From Ralstonia sp. NFACC01 (GTDB lineage Bacteria > Pseudomonadota > Gammaproteobacteria > Burkholderiales > Burkholderiaceae): a stretch of DNA of 64,000 nucleotides. Within the stretch, counting starts at the first letter, position 1, and each line of letters starts with the position of its first letter. This document shows, piece by piece, positions 1 through 11,330 of the stretch. Location of the stretch: the NCBI RefSeq assembly GCF_900115545.1, contig NZ_FOWV01000005.1, forward strand, positions 186,001-250,000. Direction: 5' to 3'. The position numbers were made by a program, and so were the translations under genes. The notes under the pieces were generated by a model that was not told the DNA's origin, ran no database searches, and was given only the letters and a program-made list of their open reading frames with translations.

Positions 1-669
1 CGCCTGGGGGTGATCTACACGATTGGGCCGTATCTGCTGCCCGCGCTCGTCAAGCAGATGATCGACACCGTCCCGCAGATGCCGCTGATGCTGCAGGAGA
101 ACTTCACCGTGCGGCTGGTGGAGCTGCTCAAGCAGGGCGAGATCGACTGCGCCATCATGGCCGAGCCGTTTCCCGAGGCCGGCCTGATGACGGTGCCGCT
201 GTACGACGAACCCTTTGTCGTGGCGGTGCCGCGCGGTCACGAGCTGGCCAAGGCGTCGTCGGTGGACCCGGAAGCGCTCAAGCAGCAGACCATGCTGCTG
301 CTCGGCAACGGGCATTGCTTCCGCGATCATGTGCTCGGGGTGTGCCCGGAGCTGTCGCGCTTCTCGCAGAACGCGGACGGTATTCAGAAGACGTTCGAAG
401 GTTCGTCGCTGGAAACGATCCGCCATATGGTCGCCAGCGGCGTGGGCATTACGGTGCTGCCGCGCACGTCGGTGCCCAGCATGCAGCCTGTCGCCACCGA
501 TCTGCTCAGTTACGTGCCCTTCCAGGAGCCTGTGCCCGACCGCCGCGTTGTTCTGGCCTGGCGCAAGAGCTTCACCCGCATTGCCGCGATCGAAGCGGTG
601 GCTAAGGCGGTCGCGCAATGCGAACTGCCCGGCATCAAGCTGTTGCCGCCCACCCCGCTGATTCATTGA
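1..669 (+). CDS. oxyR: OxyR peroxide-sensing LysR regulator, 3' part
   Basis: This is the C-terminal part of a LysR-type regulator; the reading frame is already open at the first base, so the helix-turn-helix end lies outside the window. The visible part is the effector/redox domain. The segment GNGHCFRDHVLGVC has two cysteines with the spacing of the H2O2-reactive pair of OxyR (Cys199/Cys208 in E. coli). The stretch VPQMPLMLQENFTVRL and the block FEGSSLETIRHMVASGVGIT are also typical of OxyR rather than generic LysR proteins. Peroxide oxidises the cysteine pair and switches the protein to an activator of catalase and Dps genes. Both targets, dps and katG, follow on the same strand, which supports the call. 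Confidence 0.9.
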   Translation, partial: RLGVIYTIGPYLLPALVKQMIDTVPQMPLMLQENFTVRLVELLKQGEIDCAIMAEPFPEAGLMTVPLYDEPFVVAVPRGHELAKASSVDPEALKQQTMLLLGNGHCFRDHVLGVCPELSRFSQNADGIQKTFEGSSLETIRHMVASGVGITVLPRTSVPSMQPVATDLLSYVPFQEPVPDRRVVLAWRKSFTRIAAIEAVAKAVAQCELPGIKLLPPTPLIH

Positions 670-825
670 TCCTCTGAGGTAGCCGCTGGCCGTCACTCCA
701 TGACGGCCATAGCGCACGTCTAATTAATAGATAAAAACAATCAAATATACGCATCGATAGCTCATTGGTAGACTGTTTTCCATGGTGAGCGCATCGCTCA
801 CTGCCCAATCACCGTGGAGCCCGTC
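670..825. other. AT-rich gap after oxyR, likely promoter region
   Basis: About 155 bases without a gene. The centre (roughly 721-765) is much richer in A and T than the surroundings and could hold a promoter for the small downstream ORFs. I could not fit a convincing -35/-10 pair or a full OxyR site (four ATAG-type repeats). A short tRNA D-arm-like string lies at about 757-775 but is not part of a tRNA. Confidence 0.35.
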
Positions 826-900
826 ATGTCCCTGCCGCTTGCCTCGAACACCGTCGCGACCGTGCTGGAATGGCTCGCTGCCTATGGTGAATCGCACTGA
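826..900 (+). CDS. Possible 24-residue small protein
   Basis: A 24-codon ORF starting MSLPLASN and ending AYGESH. A GGAG element at 816-819 sits six bases before the ATG, which is the main reason to list it. It lies between oxyR and another small gene in a gap otherwise without coding content. I recognise no family, it has no obvious membrane segment, and it is short enough to be chance. It could be a small peptide expressed with the peroxide regulon or a translated leader for the next gene. Confidence 0.3.
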   Translation: MSLPLASNTVATVLEWLAAYGESH

Positions 901-975
901 CCTGATGGATGCATGAAGCTGCCCGCGCTTGTCGTTCGGGCATCAGGAACGCGCGGGGTCGCAAGGAGAAAAAGC

Positions 976-1218
976 ATGGCAATGGTGCGGATGTTTGTTT
1001 CGGAATGGCAGGGGTTTGCGGGCACCGTGCGCGCGTCGCAGGCAGAGGTGCCGACGTTGTCCGGTATGCCCGGCAGTGCGGCTGGCGGGCTCGGCACCCG
1101 CGCTGCAGAATCCGCCCGCCTGCAACGCAAGTGGGTGCGCAAGCAGATCGGTCTAACGATCGTGGCTGCCGGCGCTATGATCGTGCTCCTGCACGGTACG
1201 GTGCAGCTCATGGTCTGA
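976..1218 (+). CDS. Small membrane-anchored hypothetical protein
   Basis: Eighty residues. The start at 976 is preferred over an in-frame ATG at 913 because AAGGAG lies at 963-968, well spaced. The N-terminal two thirds is polar and ends in a basic stretch (RLQRKWVRKQ). The last ~24 residues (QIGLTIVAAGAMIVLLHGTV region) form a single hydrophobic helix, so a tail-anchored topology with a cytoplasmic N-terminus is likely. I recognise no family. Its place between oxyR and dps suggests, but does not prove, a link to the oxidative-stress response. Confidence 0.55.
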   Translation: MAMVRMFVSEWQGFAGTVRASQAEVPTLSGMPGSAAGGLGTRAAESARLQRKWVRKQIGLTIVAAGAMIVLLHGTVQLMV

Positions 1219-1392
1219 TGACCGGCCGGATGCTCGGTTGCCATCCGCTGTGCGTTTCGTCATAGGACGATGGGACGATCGGAACTTGCTGCGCGAGCGG
1301 CAACCGAAAGAAGGCTTGAAGCACGCATGGCCCGACGCTGAATCAAGGCAAGGGCATCGCGTTTTTGCACACCACTTCATAGGGGAATCCAG

Positions 1393-4198
<2,806 letters not shown>

Positions 4199-4216
4199 GC
4201 TGCTTTCGGCGGGACT

Positions 4217-4250
4217 AAAATGGCGCCTTGCCTCGTGCAGGCGCCATTTT
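4217..4250 (+). terminator. Rho-independent terminator of katG
   Basis: A perfect 12-base inverted repeat (AAAATGGCGCCT / AGGCGCCATTTT) with a 10-base loop, beginning 18 bases after the katG stop and ending in a T-run. The A-tract on the 5' side could let it act in both directions. Confidence 0.85.
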
Positions 4251-4264
4251 CTTTGGTGATTTCC

Positions 4265-5140
4265 ATGCAATCGTCCGCTGCCCAACCCAGCCGCCTCGTG
4301 CTCTATGCGCGCCTGATGCGCATGGACAAACCGATCGGCACGCTGCTGCTGCTGTGGCCGACGCTGTGGGCGCTATGGATGGCCGCTGATGGCCATCCGC
4401 CGGTGTCGCTGGTGGTGATTTTCACGGTCGGCACATTCCTGATGCGCTCGGCTGGCTGCGCCGTCAACGACTGGGCCGATCGCGACTTTGACAAACACGT
4501 CAAACGCACCAAGGAGCGGCCGATTACCGCCGGCCTGATCGCCCCATGGGAAGCGCTGGCGGTTGCGGCGGTGCTGTCGCTCATCGCCTTCACGCTGATC
4601 CTGCCGCTCAATGCGCTGACCAAATGGATGTCGGTGGCGGCCATCGTGATTGCCGGCACGTATCCGTTCTTCAAGCGGTTCTTCGCGATTCCGCAGGCGT
4701 ACCTGGGTATTGCGTTCGGGTTCGGGATCCCGATGGCGTACGCGGCAGTGCAGGATCAGGTGCCGGTGCTGGCGTGGCTGATGCTCGCAGGCAATGTGTT
4801 CTGGGCGATTGCCTACGACACTGCGTATGCCATGGTCGATCGCGATGACGATCTGCTCATCGGCATCAAAACGTCGGCCATTACGTTCGGACGCTACGAC
4901 GTGGCGGCGATCATGCTGTGCTACGTCGGCTTCTTCGGGATCATGGCCTGGGCTGGCTATGTGATGGCGCTAGGCGTGGCGTACTGGATTGGATTTGCCG
5001 CTGCCGTGGCGTTGTCGCTTTGGTATTACCCGATGCTGCAGACGCGGGATCGGATGAAGTGTTTTTTTGTTTTCCGGCATAACAATTGGCTGGGGGCGTG
5101 TTTGTTTGCTGGTGTGGCGGGGGCGTATTTGATGCGGTAG
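4265..5140 (+). CDS. ubiA: 4-Hydroxybenzoate polyprenyltransferase UbiA
   Basis: A 291-residue integral membrane enzyme that attaches the polyprenyl tail to 4-hydroxybenzoate, an early step of ubiquinone synthesis. The first aspartate-rich motif NDWADRDFD is at residues 68-76 and the second, [13 protein letters not shown], at about 184-196; these bind the Mg-diphosphate of the prenyl donor. Around eight or nine hydrophobic helices follow the family pattern. The start is set at 4265 because an in-frame ATG at 4220 lies inside the stem of the katG terminator. The gene is followed by a repeat-rich gap containing a forward terminator. Confidence 0.95.
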   Translation: MQSSAAQPSRLVLYARLMRMDKPIGTLLLLWPTLWALWMAADGHPPVSLVVIFTVGTFLMRSAGCAVNDWADRDFDKHVKRTKERPITAGLIAPWEALAVAAVLSLIAFTLILPLNALTKWMSVAAIVIAGTYPFFKRFFAIPQAYLGIAFGFGIPMAYAAVQDQVPVLAWLMLAGNVFWAIAYDTAYAMVDRDDDLLIGIKTSAITFGRYDVAAIMLCYVGFFGIMAWAGYVMALGVAYWIGFAAAVALSLWYYPMLQTRDRMKCFFVFRHNNWLGACLFAGVAGAYLMR

Positions 5141-5170
5141 GGCGTTTTTGGTGCATCCCTTGTTTCTCCC

Positions 5171-5640
5171 CCTGCCGGGGGCGACTCACTTTCTTTGTCT
5201 TGCCAAAGAAAGTAAGCAAAGAAAGGCGCGCCCGATGCGGCGAAAGACTCCTTGAATTTATGTCGCATGGAGGGAGGGGAGGCAAACTCGCTTCGCTCAG
5301 ACAGCCTCCCCTCTTTTTCCTCCTTGCAACAGAAATTCAAGGCGCCGCATAGGGCAGGGCAAGTCAAAGGACAACAGCCAAACCTCCGCGGCGCCAGCTC
5401 AAACGACAAAGGCCAACCTCGCGACGGGTTGGCCTTTTTCTTTTGACGTTGAGCCCTTGATGGCGACTTGAATTTGTGTGAGCGGGCGGATCAAGGAAGG
5501 AGGCTTGTCTGAGCGCAGCGAGTTTGCCTCCTTCCCCGCGCGGTCACACAAATTCAAGGGGAAGTCGCCATCTCGGGCGCGCCTTTCTTTTGCTTACTTT
5601 TCTTTGGCAAGACAAAGAAAAGTGAGTCGTGCCCGGCAGG
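5171..5640. repeat. Nested inverted-repeat element pair between ubiA and proC
   Basis: Most of the 529-base gap between ubiA and proC is one large dyad. Outer arms 5171-5232 and 5574-5640 are near-perfect inverted copies built around CTTTGTCTTGCCAAAGAAAG and ending in GGCGCGCCC. Each arm encloses a smaller palindromic unit. The right unit (5459-5572) has arms 5459-5481 and 5544-5572 around an inner perfect 10-base stem (5495-5504 with 5526-5535). The left unit (about 5236-5350) is a diverged copy in the opposite direction. Both units share a core containing GCTCAGACA and its surroundings. This looks like a paired REP/BIME- or MITE-like element. I see no transposase and no protein gene inside. 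Confidence 0.8.
5408..5440 (+). terminator. Terminator between the two repeat units
   Basis: An 11-base stem (AAAGGCCAACC / GGTTGGCCTTT) with a short loop and a following T-run, lying in the centre of the large repeat. It faces the plus strand and probably ends ubiA transcripts. Confidence 0.75.
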
Positions 5641-5669
5641 GTACGAAACAGGGATGGACCACCAAGGCT

Positions 5670-6494
5670 TCAATCCCTCCCAAACTCCTCCCCCATCTCC
5701 TTGCCCCGCGCGGCAGCAGCATGCATCGCGCGTACAAAGGCAGCCTTGATACTCGCCCCCTCCATTGAAGTGAGCGCCGCATAGGTCGTCCCACCCTTGG
5801 ACGTCACGCGCTCGCGCAGCACCTCAACCGGCTCAGACGATTGGCCTGCCAGCGTGGCCGCGCCAATAAATGTTTCGACCGCCAGCGTGCGCCCATCCTC
5901 CGCCGACAGCCCCAGCTCCTGCGCCGCCTGCTGCATCGCCTCGATGAAATAGAACACGTACGCCGGGCCGCTGCCCGAGATGGCGGTCACCGCATCAATC
6001 TGCGCCTCGGCGGGCACCCACACGCTTTTGCCGACGGCATTGGCGATGGCGCTGGCGGTCGCGCGGTCGGCGTCGGACAAGCCCGCGTTGGCGGCCAGGC
6101 CCGTCATACCCAGACCGGAGAGCGCTGGTGTATTCGGCATCGCCCGAACCACACGTGCGTGGCCATTCAGCCAGCGTGACAGATCCTGAATCCGGATGCC
6201 CGCCGCCACCGACAGCACCAGGCTGTTGCCCAGATGCGGGGCGAGTTGCGCGCAGACCTCACGCATCTGCTGCGGCTTGACGGCCAGGACGATCACGTCG
6301 CGGTCGGCCAGTTCTGCGCCCGGGGCGGCAGCGGTGTGGGCGCCCCAGGCCTGTTCGGCGCGGCTGCGGGCAGGCTCGGTCGGATCCACCACCACGATGT
6401 TGGCGCCGTGCGCGCCCTTGGCGATCAGGCCGCCGATGAGGGCCGCCGCCATGTTGCCGCCGCCGATGAAGCCGAGTTTCAGAGTGTCGAGCAT
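5670..6494 (-). CDS. proC: Pyrroline-5-carboxylate reductase
   Basis: A 274-residue enzyme that reduces 1-pyrroline-5-carboxylate to proline with NAD(P)H, the last step of proline synthesis. The N-terminal Rossmann motif GFIGGGNMA is at residues 8-16, the conserved VKPQQM is near residue 92, and the C-terminal family block includes ISGSGPAYVF and VTSKGGTTYAAL. Length is normal. The gene lies 30 bases downstream of yggS on the same strand, the classic yggS-proC pairing, so the two are probably co-transcribed. Its stop is close to the right arm of the palindromic element. Confidence 0.96.
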   Translation of the reverse strand: MLDTLKLGFIGGGNMAAALIGGLIAKGAHGANIVVVDPTEPARSRAEQAWGAHTAAAPGAELADRDVIVLAVKPQQMREVCAQLAPHLGNSLVLSVAAGIRIQDLSRWLNGHARVVRAMPNTPALSGLGMTGLAANAGLSDADRATASAIANAVGKSVWVPAEAQIDAVTAISGSGPAYVFYFIEAMQQAAQELGLSAEDGRTLAVETFIGAATLAGQSSEPVEVLRERVTSKGGTTYAALTSMEGASIKAAFVRAMHAAAARGKEMGEEFGRD

Positions 6495-6524
6495 GAGAGT
6501 GGTGGTGTGAGAGAAAACAGGAAT

Positions 6525-7241
6525 TCAGGCGTTGGCATACTGCCGCGCCCCGAAGATGGCGCTGCCGACACGCACAATGGTGGCGCCTTCGGCAATGGCG
6601 TCTTCCAGGTCGGCGGACATGCCCATTGACAGCGTATCGAGCGGGATGCCGGCCTCACCCAGCCGACCTGCCAGCGCACGCAGATCAGCAAACGGCTTGC
6701 GCTGCGCGGCAGGGTCATCGCTCGGCTCAGGCACGGCCATCAAGCCGCGCAATTGCAGACGGGGCAGCGCCGAGACGGCTTGTGCCACGGCAAGCACTTC
6801 ATCGAAATCTGGCATCAGACCATGTTTGCTGGCCTGGCGGCTGATGTTGATCTCAAGACAGACTTGCAGCGGCGGCAAGGTGTCGGGGCGCTGGGCCGAG
6901 AGGCGCTCGGCAATTTTGAGGCGGTCAACGCTGTGCACCCAGTCGAATTGTTCGGCCACGGCGCGCGTCTTGTTGCTCTGCAGGGGGCCGATGAAGTGCC
7001 AGCGGATCGGGTCAGGGCCCGTGCGCAGGTCGGCCAGCGCGTCGATCTTGGCGATGCCTTCCTGCACATAGTTTTCGCCGAAGAGGCGTTGCCCGGCGGC
7101 ATGCGCGGTGCGTACGGCATCGGCGTCGAACGTCTTGGAAACCGCCAGCAATGTGACACCCGCAGCATCGCGCGAAGCCAGTGTGCAGGCCGTTGTGATC
7201 CGTTGACGCACGGCTTGCAAGTTGGCGGCGATTACAGACAT
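6525..7241 (-). CDS. yggS: PLP homeostasis protein YggS/PROSC family
   Basis: A 238-residue protein of the YggS/PLPBP family, which binds pyridoxal 5'-phosphate in a TIM-barrel fold without known catalysis and controls cellular PLP supply. Lys36 in TLLAVSKTF is the PLP-binding lysine. FGENYVQE, HFIGPLQSNK and the C-terminal phosphate-site block SMGMSADLEDAI with VRVGSAIFG are all present. The start at 7241 (MSVIAANL) is preferred over an ATG ten codons upstream because it matches the usual length and N-terminus. It is divergent from pilT, an arrangement common in type IV pilus bacteria. Confidence 0.94.
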   Translation of the reverse strand: MSVIAANLQAVRQRITTACTLASRDAAGVTLLAVSKTFDADAVRTAHAAGQRLFGENYVQEGIAKIDALADLRTGPDPIRWHFIGPLQSNKTRAVAEQFDWVHSVDRLKIAERLSAQRPDTLPPLQVCLEINISRQASKHGLMPDFDEVLAVAQAVSALPRLQLRGLMAVPEPSDDPAAQRKPFADLRALAGRLGEAGIPLDTLSMGMSADLEDAIAEGATIVRVGSAIFGARQYANA

Positions 7242-7363
7242 AATCCGGCGACGTTTGTTACAAATAAACAAGGTTCCGGCACGTCAAAACAACGGCTCGG
7301 AGCGCGTCTGGAGGCGCCATTGCGACGCCCGGGCGACATAAAAAAGTCGGGGGTCATTATAAG

Positions 7364-8407
7364 ATGGACATCGCGCAGCTTCTGGCGTTTTCCGCCAAGA
7401 ACAAGGCGTCGGACTTGCACCTGTCGGCCGGACTGCCGCCGATGATCCGGATCCACGGCGACATGCGCCGGATCAACGTGCCACCGCTCACGCACCAAGA
7501 TGTGCACTCCATGGTGTACGACATCATGAGCGACGGGCAGCGCAAGGTCTACGAAGAAAACCTGGAAGTCGACTTCTCGTTTGAGATCCCCGGCCTCTCG
7601 CGTTTCCGGGTCAACGCGTTCAACCAGAACCGCGGCGCTTCGGCCGTATTCCGGACGATTCCGTCGAAGGTGCTCTCGCTGGACGACCTGAAGGCGCCTG
7701 CCGTGTTTGCGGACTTGGCGATGAAGCCGCGCGGCCTGGTGCTCGTCACGGGCCCGACCGGCTCGGGCAAGTCGACGACGCTTGCCGCGATGGTCAACCA
7801 CCGCAACGAAAACGACATGGGCCACATCCTCACGGTGGAGGACCCGATCGAATTCGTGCATGAATCGAAGAAGAGCCTGATCAACCAGCGCGAGCTTGGT
7901 CCGCATACACACTCGTTCGCCAATGCGCTGAAGTCGGCGCTGCGTGAAGACCCGGACGTGGTGCTGGTGGGCGAATTGCGTGATCTTGAGACCATTCGCC
8001 TGGCGCTCACGGCCGCAGAAACGGGCCACTTGGTGTTCGGCACGCTGCACACCAGCTCGGCTGCCAAGACCATCGACCGGGTCGTCGACGTGTTTCCGTC
8101 GGACGAAAAAGAGATGGTCCGGACCATGCTTTCCGAATCGCTGGAGGCGGTGATCTCGCAGACGCTGCTCAAGACGCGCGACGGGTCGGGCCGGATTGCG
8201 GCGCATGAAATCATGATTGCCACGCCGGCCATCCGTCACTTGATCCGCGAGAACAAGATCTCGCAGATGTACTCGATGATGCAGACGAGCAGCGGCATGG
8301 GCATGCAGACGCTCGACCAATGTCTGTCGGAGCTGATCAAGCGCTCGGCGATCAACTACGCAGACGCGCGCGCCATCGCCAAGAACCCGGACGCGTTCGC
8401 GAATTGA
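7364..8407 (+). CDS. pilT: Type IV pilus retraction ATPase PilT
   Basis: A 347-residue hexameric cytoplasmic ATPase that depolymerises type IV pili and powers twitching. The N-terminus (MDIAQLLAFSAKNKASDLHL) is typical of PilT. Walker A is GPTGSGKST at residues 130-138. The acidic box (TVEDPIEFVH), the Walker B region (DVVLVGELRD) and the His box (TLHTSSAAKTIDR) follow in order, then a C-terminal domain with the family LIRENKISQMYS motif. It is followed by pilU 67 bases downstream on the same strand. Confidence 0.97.
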   Translation: MDIAQLLAFSAKNKASDLHLSAGLPPMIRIHGDMRRINVPPLTHQDVHSMVYDIMSDGQRKVYEENLEVDFSFEIPGLSRFRVNAFNQNRGASAVFRTIPSKVLSLDDLKAPAVFADLAMKPRGLVLVTGPTGSGKSTTLAAMVNHRNENDMGHILTVEDPIEFVHESKKSLINQRELGPHTHSFANALKSALREDPDVVLVGELRDLETIRLALTAAETGHLVFGTLHTSSAAKTIDRVVDVFPSDEKEMVRTMLSESLEAVISQTLLKTRDGSGRIAAHEIMIATPAIRHLIRENKISQMYSMMQTSSGMGMQTLDQCLSELIKRSAINYADARAIAKNPDAFAN

Positions 8408-8474
8408 TACGTGAACTGATGCGCTGACTGATACGTCAAGCGCGCTTTCCAATTTTCTTCAGGAGGGGCACGCC

Positions 8475-9614
8475 ATGCTTGACCGCGAAGCCGCCACCAA
8501 ATACATCCACGAACTCTTGCAGTTGATGGTGAACAGCCGTGGCTCGGACTTGTTCATCACGTCGGAATTTCCGCCCGCGATCAAGGTGGACGGAAAGGTC
8601 ACGCCGATTTCGCAGCAGCCGCTGAATGCCGTGCAGGCCGTCGGTCTGGTCAAGTCGATCATGAACGAGAAGCAGCTGCGCGAGTACGAAGACAGCTCGG
8701 AATGCAACTTCGCCATCACGGCGCCGGGTGCGGGGCGTTTCCGTGTGTCGGCGTTCATGCAGCAGGGCCGCGCCGGCATGGTGCTGCGGACCATCAACAC
8801 AAAGATCCCGACGCTGGGCGAGCTGGATTTGCCGCCGATCCTGAACGAGATCGTGATGAGCAAGCGCGGGCTGGTGATCGTGGTGGGTGCTACGGGCTCG
8901 GGCAAGTCGACCTCGCTGGCGGCGATGGTGGGCTATCGCAACGCGAATTCGTATGGCCACATCATCACCATCGAAGATCCGGTGGAATACGTGCACACCC
9001 ACCAGAACTGCGTGGTGACGCAGCGTGAAGTGGGCGTGGATACCGAGTCCTGGCACGTGGCGCTGAAGAACACGCTGCGCCAGGCGCCGGATGTGATCCT
9101 GATCGGCGAAATCCGGGATCGCGACACGATGGAATACGCCATCCAGTACGCGGAAACCGGCCACTTGTGCCTCGCCACGCTGCACGCCAACAGCTCAAAC
9201 CAAGCGATCGACCGGATCATCAACTTCTTCCCGGAAGAGAAGCGTCAGCAGTTGCTGATCGACCTGTCGCTGAACCTTCGCGCGATGATCGCGCAGCGCC
9301 TGCTGCCACGTCAGGGCAGAAAAGGGCGCGTGCCGGCCGTCGAAATCATGCTGGCCACCCCGCTGGTGCAAGACCTCATCTTCAAGGGCGAGGTGCACGA
9401 GCTGAAGGAGGTCATGAAGAAATCCCGCGAGCAAGGGATGATCTCGTTCGATCAGGCGTTGTTCGAGCTGTACGAGGAAAACAAGATCACTTACGAGGAC
9501 GCGTTGCGCAATGCGGACTCCCTCAACGATCTGCGCTTGCAGATCAAGCTGCACAGCAAGCGTGGCGGCCAGACCGACCTGTCGGCCGGCACCGAGCATC
9601 TGAATGTTGTCTGA
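8475..9614 (+). CDS. pilU: PilT-like ATPase PilU
   Basis: A 379-residue paralogue of PilT that acts with PilT in forceful pilus retraction. Walker A is GATGSGKST at residues 138-146. The family blocks TIEDPVEYVH, DVILIGEIRD and TLHANSSNQAIDRI are present. The N-terminus (MLDREAATKYIHELLQLMV) and the longer C-terminal tail are typical of PilU rather than PilT. An AGGAGGGG element precedes the ATG. It lies directly downstream of pilT, probably in one transcript. Confidence 0.95.
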   Translation: MLDREAATKYIHELLQLMVNSRGSDLFITSEFPPAIKVDGKVTPISQQPLNAVQAVGLVKSIMNEKQLREYEDSSECNFAITAPGAGRFRVSAFMQQGRAGMVLRTINTKIPTLGELDLPPILNEIVMSKRGLVIVVGATGSGKSTSLAAMVGYRNANSYGHIITIEDPVEYVHTHQNCVVTQREVGVDTESWHVALKNTLRQAPDVILIGEIRDRDTMEYAIQYAETGHLCLATLHANSSNQAIDRIINFFPEEKRQQLLIDLSLNLRAMIAQRLLPRQGRKGRVPAVEIMLATPLVQDLIFKGEVHELKEVMKKSREQGMISFDQALFELYEENKITYEDALRNADSLNDLRLQIKLHSKRGGQTDLSAGTEHLNVV

Positions 9615-9799
9615 TGTGGCCCACGCGCTACACCATTTGAGGTAATTTGCGGCGCATAACGTTTGCGTCACTCGGAAGACCGCCCGGTCGTCATGATCTT
9701 TCCTTAATATTTGCTGAGAATTGCCGTTTAAGCGGTGAGCGGGCCTGCCAAGTCATCGGCGGGCGCGCATCAAAACGATAAAAGCAACAGCAAATCCGG

Positions 9800-10249
9800 G
9801 TGGGTAAAAACGTGGCAAGCAAGCCGAGGTATCAGCGCGCGCGGGCGGCGCGGGGTTTTACGCTGATTGAGCTCATGATCACAGTGGCCATTGTCGGCAT
9901 CCTGGCGATCATTGCTTATCCCAGCTACGTCCAGTACATCGTCCGCTCCAATCGGGCAGCGGCGGAATCCTTCATGCAGGAAGTTGCGGCCGCGCAGGAG
10001 CGCTTCCTGCTCGACAACCGTGCCTATGCGCCGAATCTGACCACGTTGCAATACGCGAGCAACGTGCCGGCCAACGTTTCGCCCAACTACACCTTCACGT
10101 TGAGCGCGAGCAGTGTGCCGCCGTCTTACCAACTGGCGGCGAGCCCGCAGGGGTCGCAGCAGGTGAATGACACTGCCTGCGGCACGCTCACCCTGACGAA
10201 CACCGGCGCCAAGGGAGCGTCCACTGGCGCCTCCAACTGCTGGAAGTGA
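9800..10249 (+). CDS. pilE: PilE-like minor pilin
   Basis: A 149-residue type IV pilin-like protein and first gene of the minor-pilin operon. After a basic leader, the prepilin peptidase site is GFTLIELM, with cleavage after Gly and the conserved Glu5 of the mature pilin, followed by a hydrophobic helix (TVAIVGILAIIAYPSYVQY). The C-terminal half has two cysteines (ACGTL and SNCWK) able to form the pilin D-loop disulphide. The start is a GTG at 9800; a GTG four codons later is possible. It resembles the PilE of minor-pilin clusters rather than a major pilin, but that choice rests on context. Confidence 0.85.
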   Translation: MGKNVASKPRYQRARAARGFTLIELMITVAIVGILAIIAYPSYVQYIVRSNRAAAESFMQEVAAAQERFLLDNRAYAPNLTTLQYASNVPANVSPNYTFTLSASSVPPSYQLAASPQGSQQVNDTACGTLTLTNTGAKGASTGASNCWK

Positions 10250-10257
10250 GGCGAGCC

Positions 10258-10731
10258 ATGAATCCCCTGCGCAAGCCCATTCAAGGTTTCACGCTGACCG
10301 AGCTGATGGTCACGCTGGCCGTGCTCGCCATCCTCGTCACGATTGCGGTGCCCTCGTTCTCGGGCATGATCGCGACCCAGGCCACACGCAATGCATCGTT
10401 CGACCTGTCGTCTGCCGTGTCGTTGGCGCGTGCGGAGGCTGTCAAGCAGAACACCATCGTCACCGTATCGACCAGCAGCACTTGGGCGGCCGGATGGACG
10501 CTGATGGCGGGCACGCCTGCCACGGTGATCCGCACATTCGGCCCGTACAGCGGCGTGACCATCGCGGCGAGCAACGGCAATACGCTGTCGTTCGGCAACG
10601 ATGGCCGACCGACTGCAGGCGGCGTTACGTTCCAGGTCACGCCGACGAGCGCGTCGCAATCCGTTTCCTCGAGCTGCGTACAGGTAGGCGGCACCGGCCG
10701 CGTCGCCGTGGTTTCGGGGACGTGCTCATGA
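10258..10731 (+). CDS. fimT: FimT/GspH-family minor pseudopilin
   Basis: A 157-residue protein with a class III leader and cleavage site QGFTLTELM, then a hydrophobic helix and a GspH/FimT domain. Thr replaces the Ile often seen at position 3 of the mature protein, but Glu5 is kept. The family signature near the N-terminal domain, NASFDLSSAVSLARAEAVKQ, supports FimT/FimU. Start at 10258 is preferred over an in-frame GTG at 10246 because of an AGGCGAG element before the ATG. The stop overlaps the pilV start (ATGA). FimU is an alternative name for the same role. Confidence 0.85.
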   Translation: MNPLRKPIQGFTLTELMVTLAVLAILVTIAVPSFSGMIATQATRNASFDLSSAVSLARAEAVKQNTIVTVSTSSTWAAGWTLMAGTPATVIRTFGPYSGVTIAASNGNTLSFGNDGRPTAGGVTFQVTPTSASQSVSSSCVQVGGTGRVAVVSGTCS

Positions 10732-11330
10732 GCGCCATCGCACATTTGTCACATCGCCGGTTACGCAAGGCCGGGCAGCGTGGGTCGACCCTGATCGAGA
10801 TCCTGATTTCGGTCGTGATCCTGCTGGTGGCGCTGCTGGGCGCGGCCGGCATGATGGTTCGCTCGAACCAGTCCGAGATGGAGTCCTACCAGCGCGTGCA
10901 GGCCCTGACGCTGTTGCAGGACATGGCCGCGCGGCTCAACGCCAACCGCCAGGTGGCCTCGTGCTACGCCGTGGCCGGCGCGATAACCACCGTCGGCACG
11001 GGCGGTGTCTCGGCTCCGAGTTGCACGACGGGCACGGCCGCGCAGCAAGCCACTGTCACCACCGATCTCGCGGCTTGGAACAGTGCGCTGCTCGGCAATA
11101 CGGAGACTGCCGCCAGCGGCACCGTGGCCTTGGGCGCCATGATCGGGGCGCGCGGCTGTATCGAGGCTGTCGACACGGTCAACCAGATCTATCGCGTGAC
11201 CGTCGCATGGCAAGGCTTGGTGCAGACCGTGGCGCCGGCGCTGCCTTGCGGCAGCGGCAGCGGCAATTACGGTAACGATGCCTATCGGCGCGCCATCAGC
11301 GTGCAGGTGCGCATGGGGGTGCTGTCATGA
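10728..11330 (+). CDS. pilV: Minor pilin PilV
   Basis: A 200-residue minor pilin. The leader ends in QRGSTLIEILISVVIL, a prepilin peptidase site in which Ser replaces the usual Phe at mature position 1, with Glu5 present. The TLIEVLIA-like helix and the C-terminal YRRAISVQVRMG match the PilV family. Two cysteine pairs are visible in the globular part. Its ATG overlaps the fimT stop and its stop overlaps the pilW start, so the three genes are translationally coupled. Confidence 0.85.
   Translation: MSAIAHLSHRRLRKAGQRGSTLIEILISVVILLVALLGAAGMMVRSNQSEMESYQRVQALTLLQDMAARLNANRQVASCYAVAGAITTVGTGGVSAPSCTTGTAAQQATVTTDLAAWNSALLGNTETAASGTVALGAMIGARGCIEAVDTVNQIYRVTVAWQGLVQTVAPALPCGSGSGNYGNDAYRRAISVQVRMGVLS

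Noticed and set aside
752-790. tRNA-like string (TAGCTCATTGGTAGA) before the first small ORF
   Set aside because: It resembles only a D-arm. No acceptor stem, anticodon stem or T-arm follows, so it is not a tRNA; at most a chance match.
4220-4264. Upstream ATG for ubiA
   Set aside because: It lies inside the katG terminator stem and adds residues not typical of UbiA; the ATG at 4265 is preferred.
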